A stretch of 64,000 bases of DNA from Arcuatula senhousia (lineage: Eukaryota; Mollusca; Bivalvia; Mytilida; Mytilidae), in the NCBI GenBank assembly GCA_963971305.1, contig OZ020305.1, forward strand, positions 15,161,001 to 15,225,000, written 5' to 3'. Position numbers and translations under genes: made by a program. How positions within the stretch are numbered: the stretch's first letter is position 1; each line of letters opens with the position of its first letter. The notes below the pieces were generated by a model. The model ran no database searches. It was not told the DNA's origin and saw only the letters and a program-made list of their open reading frames with translations. Below are positions 61,488 to 64,000 of the stretch, piece after piece.

Positions 61488-61781
61488 TTATTCTTCTTCG
61501 AATGGATTGAATTCTGGCTCTTGTCCGAATAGCTTGAATCTTAGGGTTTCTGCTTCTTTGTGCTTTTCTGTTGTATATTGGTAGTACATGTTGATGACGC
61601 CTTCAAGCACGACAATTCTCATACGAAGTGGATATCTGAAACTTCGAATGTTATCTTTGACGGCTTTGTCATACTTGTTCTTCAAGTATTCCAGTTTGTC
61701 ACTCAGAAGCAACATCTGTTGACAGGCTTTCTGGGTTCTGTTCTCTGCGTCTTGTAGCTTGGCATACATTGAGGAGTCCAT
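61488..61781 (-). CDS. Array gene copy 20
   Basis: Protein identical to copy 2. Stem-loop 61405-61420, TATA 61862-61870. Confidence 0.8.
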   Translation of the reverse strand: MDSSMYAKLQDAENRTQKACQQMLLLSDKLEYLKNKYDKAVKDNIRSFRYPLRMRIVVLEGVINMYYQYTTEKHKEAETLRFKLFGQEPEFNPFEEE

Positions 61782-63102
61782 AGTTGTATTATAAAGCTAG
61801 CGTTTGTTTTATTCTTTTGCGTATTCAAGTGAAAATGATACTTTCCCTGAGAGTTAAACTACTTTATATACTGGATTCTCAGATGTCAAGATGACACGAA
61901 ACGATTATCAAGAGATGAGTTTGACAGGACCGTTGTTTTCATAGCTTAAGTAGACCCAAGCTCTTTCCGTCGTTTAAAATGTACATTGCAAATGATTATC
62001 TCATAATGAGCTAATTACTTTAATTTAGGATTGGTGATTTGACTGAAGATTTTTATTTTGTATTTTATTTACATTTTTAGTTCAAAAATTGATTTTTCTA
62101 ACTCTACGTCTTTTTTTTATTTTTCAAGAAGGGGGCGATAATTCACAATATCTGGTAATAGATGACTTTGATATATATTGTATTCGTAGATTGGACGCAA
62201 TGAACGTAATTCTGAAAATGGAATGGTAAATGCTGATTTTTTATTATATTTTTTATTTGTTGCTATATTTGTAAATTTCAGTTGGAGGGGGGGGGGATAG
62301 CGACAATAAAAAAGGGGCGGTGCGGAGATTACAGCTAGTCGTTGTTGTTTAATATAGTGCCCTTTTTATGTGCACATTTGTCTTATTTTGTTCGGTCGCG
62401 TGTGCTTTTAGCTTGCCGTTTGTGTGGTATTTCCTTGAGACTGAGTGAGTTTCATGATCAAATAAGCAGAAATTACTGAAGTTGTCCACGAAGCTTGTTG
62501 CTTTTGCAACTTGAGTACAAGAGCGGACGAATATTCGGGTTTATGACTTTTTCTATTTTATAACAAAACTACCGCAAATGTTTCATTATGTTGAGGAAAA
62601 TGTGTTTTGCAATGGTGTAAGGGGGGAAACAACGCGCATGATTTGCACGAGCTTCATGTTTTCTTTACGATTGAAGCAACACAGCATACAACTTTGATCT
62701 GATTTTTGTTCAGAAGCTTCTCTGATGCAGTTGGTAAGTCACTGTTTATTGAAAAGCTAGCTATAGTTTTTTTATTTGCCATTTAAAGGATTTTTTTTAG
62801 TCCAGGTTTTACTGTATTTGCATTTTTGAAAATGTATAGTGAAATCGGCATGGTTCGTTAACATGATTGGTTTGTTGCTTAATATGGTTAATTTGCAATA
62901 GTTGTCGGCGGCGAAAGTTGAGTAACATAAATTGACTTTTACCTGAAAGAGAGATAGGGTCCGGTTAAAAATTCATTGTTTGTATACAAATAGTAAGATT
63001 CTTTTTGAAAAATTTTAGCGGCTCTTAAAAGAGCCCTTTTCACAGTCACATAAAGGACTGGGTCTTTGGCATTTGGATGTGCCTTGTTGAATTCATGGTT
63101 CT

Positions 63103-63396
63103 TTATTCTTCTTCGAATGGATTGAATTCTGGCTCTTGTCCGAATAGCTTGAATCTTAGGGTTTCTGCTTCTTTGTGCTTTTCTGTTGTATATTGGTAGT
63201 ACATGTTGATGACGCCTTCAAGCACGACAATTCTCATACGAAGTGGATATCTGAAACTTCGAATGTTATCTTTGACGGCTTTGTCATACTTGTTCTTCAA
63301 GTATTCCAGTTTGTCACTCAGAAGCAACATCTGTTGACAGGCTTTCTGGGTTCTGTTCTCTGCGTCTTGTAGCTTGGCATACATTGAGGAGTCCAT
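63103..63396 (-). CDS. Array gene copy 21
   Basis: Protein identical to copy 2. Stem-loop 63020-63035, TATA 63477-63485. Its upstream spacer has the same deletion as copy 18 and runs off the window. Confidence 0.8.
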   Translation of the reverse strand: MDSSMYAKLQDAENRTQKACQQMLLLSDKLEYLKNKYDKAVKDNIRSFRYPLRMRIVVLEGVINMYYQYTTEKHKEAETLRFKLFGQEPEFNPFEEE

Positions 63397-64000
63397 AGTT
63401 GTATTATAAAGCTAGCGTTTGTTTTATTCTTTTGCGTATTCAAGTGAAAATGATACTTTCCCTGAGAGTTAAACTACTTTATATACTGGATTCTCAGATG
63501 TCAAGATGACACGAAACGATTATCAAGAGATGAGTTTGACAGGACCGTTGTTTTCATAGCTTAAGTAGACCCAAGCTCTTTCCGTCGTTTAAAATGTACA
63601 TTGCAAATGATTATCTCATAATGAGCTAATTACTTTAATTTAGGATTGGTGATTTGACTGAAGATTTTTATTTTGTATTTTATTTACATTTTTAGTTCAA
63701 AAATTGATTTTTCTAACTCTACGTCTTTTTTTTATTTTTCAAGAAGGGGGCGATAATTCACAATATCTGGTAATAGATATTGTATTCGTAGATTGGACGC
63801 AATGAACGTAATTCTGAAAATGGAATGGTAAATGCTGATTTTTTTATTATATTTTTTATTTGTTGCTATATTTGTAAATTTCAGTTGGAGGGGGGAGGGA
63901 TAGCGACAATAAAAAAGGGGCGGTGCGGAGATTACAGCTAGTCGTTGTTGTTTAATATAGTGCCCTTTTTATGTGCACATTTGTCTTATTTTGTTCGGTC

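Larger units (their letters stand above)
30788..64000 (-). repeat. Tandem array of a ~1.61-kb gene unit, at least 21 copies
   Basis: Units of 1603-1618 bases repeat head to tail and continue past the right edge. In minus-strand order each unit holds about 1.1 kb of spacer, a TATATAAAG box, a 97-codon intronless gene, a histone-type stem-loop 68-83 bases past the stop, and a purine-rich CAAAAAGAATC. Copies are nearly identical. Differences are a GATATATAGTATTCG form in the copies near 33117 and 34730, a G run of varying length in the spacer (for example 31619-31628 and 50985-50996), CATTTGAAGG changed to CATTTAAAGG from 51481 onward, and a 12-base spacer deletion near 58943 shared with 63777. 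The spacer has a CCAAT (inverted at 32977-32981) but no other gene is recognised. Confidence 0.97.

Noticed and set aside
30788..64000. Classical histone or 5S rRNA repeat
   Set aside because: No histone fold, no basic protein and no 5S internal promoter is found in the unit; only the 3' stem-loop is histone-like.

Overview
This is a eukaryotic genomic window, AT-rich, with short exons joined by GT-AG introns. The repeat families in the introns (TA-flanked 'TACTGTAAACGTAG' foldback elements, 'AGCTCATCCGACCC' elements, PBS/PPT-bearing mini-LTR elements) suggest a bivalve mollusc, perhaps a mussel. That assignment is inference; the sequence alone does not prove the species.

Layout. (1) Positions 1-4981 are a 90-bp minisatellite of about 55 units. 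Each unit copies the 3' end of an intron (polypyrimidine tract plus AG) together with the first 65 bases of an exon of STT3A, the catalytic subunit of oligosaccharyltransferase. The last unit runs into the real exon. (2) Positions 4917-13296 (+) carry the remaining twelve exons of STT3A (561 residues, C-terminal about 80% of the protein), with several MITE-like elements in its introns. (3) Positions 15917-21647 (-) carry an eight-exon coiled-coil gene resembling CCDC172. One of its introns holds a 482-bp mini-LTR retrotransposon (TRIM) whose LTRs contain Pol III A and B boxes. (4) Positions 21978-26100 (+), divergent from gene 3 with a 330-bp gap, carry a five-exon RING-finger protein of 470 residues. 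(5) Positions 27470-30530 are a nest of transposons three levels deep. (6) From about 30788 to the right edge is a tandem array with a unit of about 1.61 kb. At least 21 units are present. Each carries on the minus strand an intronless gene for the same 97-residue protein of unknown function, with a TATA box upstream and, 68-83 bases beyond the stop codon, a replication-dependent histone-type 3' stem-loop followed by a purine-rich element.

The most unusual content is the tandem, apparently histone-like expression unit for a protein that is not a histone, the minisatellite made of splice acceptors inside STT3A, and the TRIM with tRNA-type promoter boxes. STT3A acts in the ER membrane in N-glycosylation; the RING protein is probably a ubiquitin ligase; the CCDC172-like protein is probably structural. 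I see no functional link among them, and the neighbourhood looks like ordinary eukaryotic gene order interrupted by repeats.
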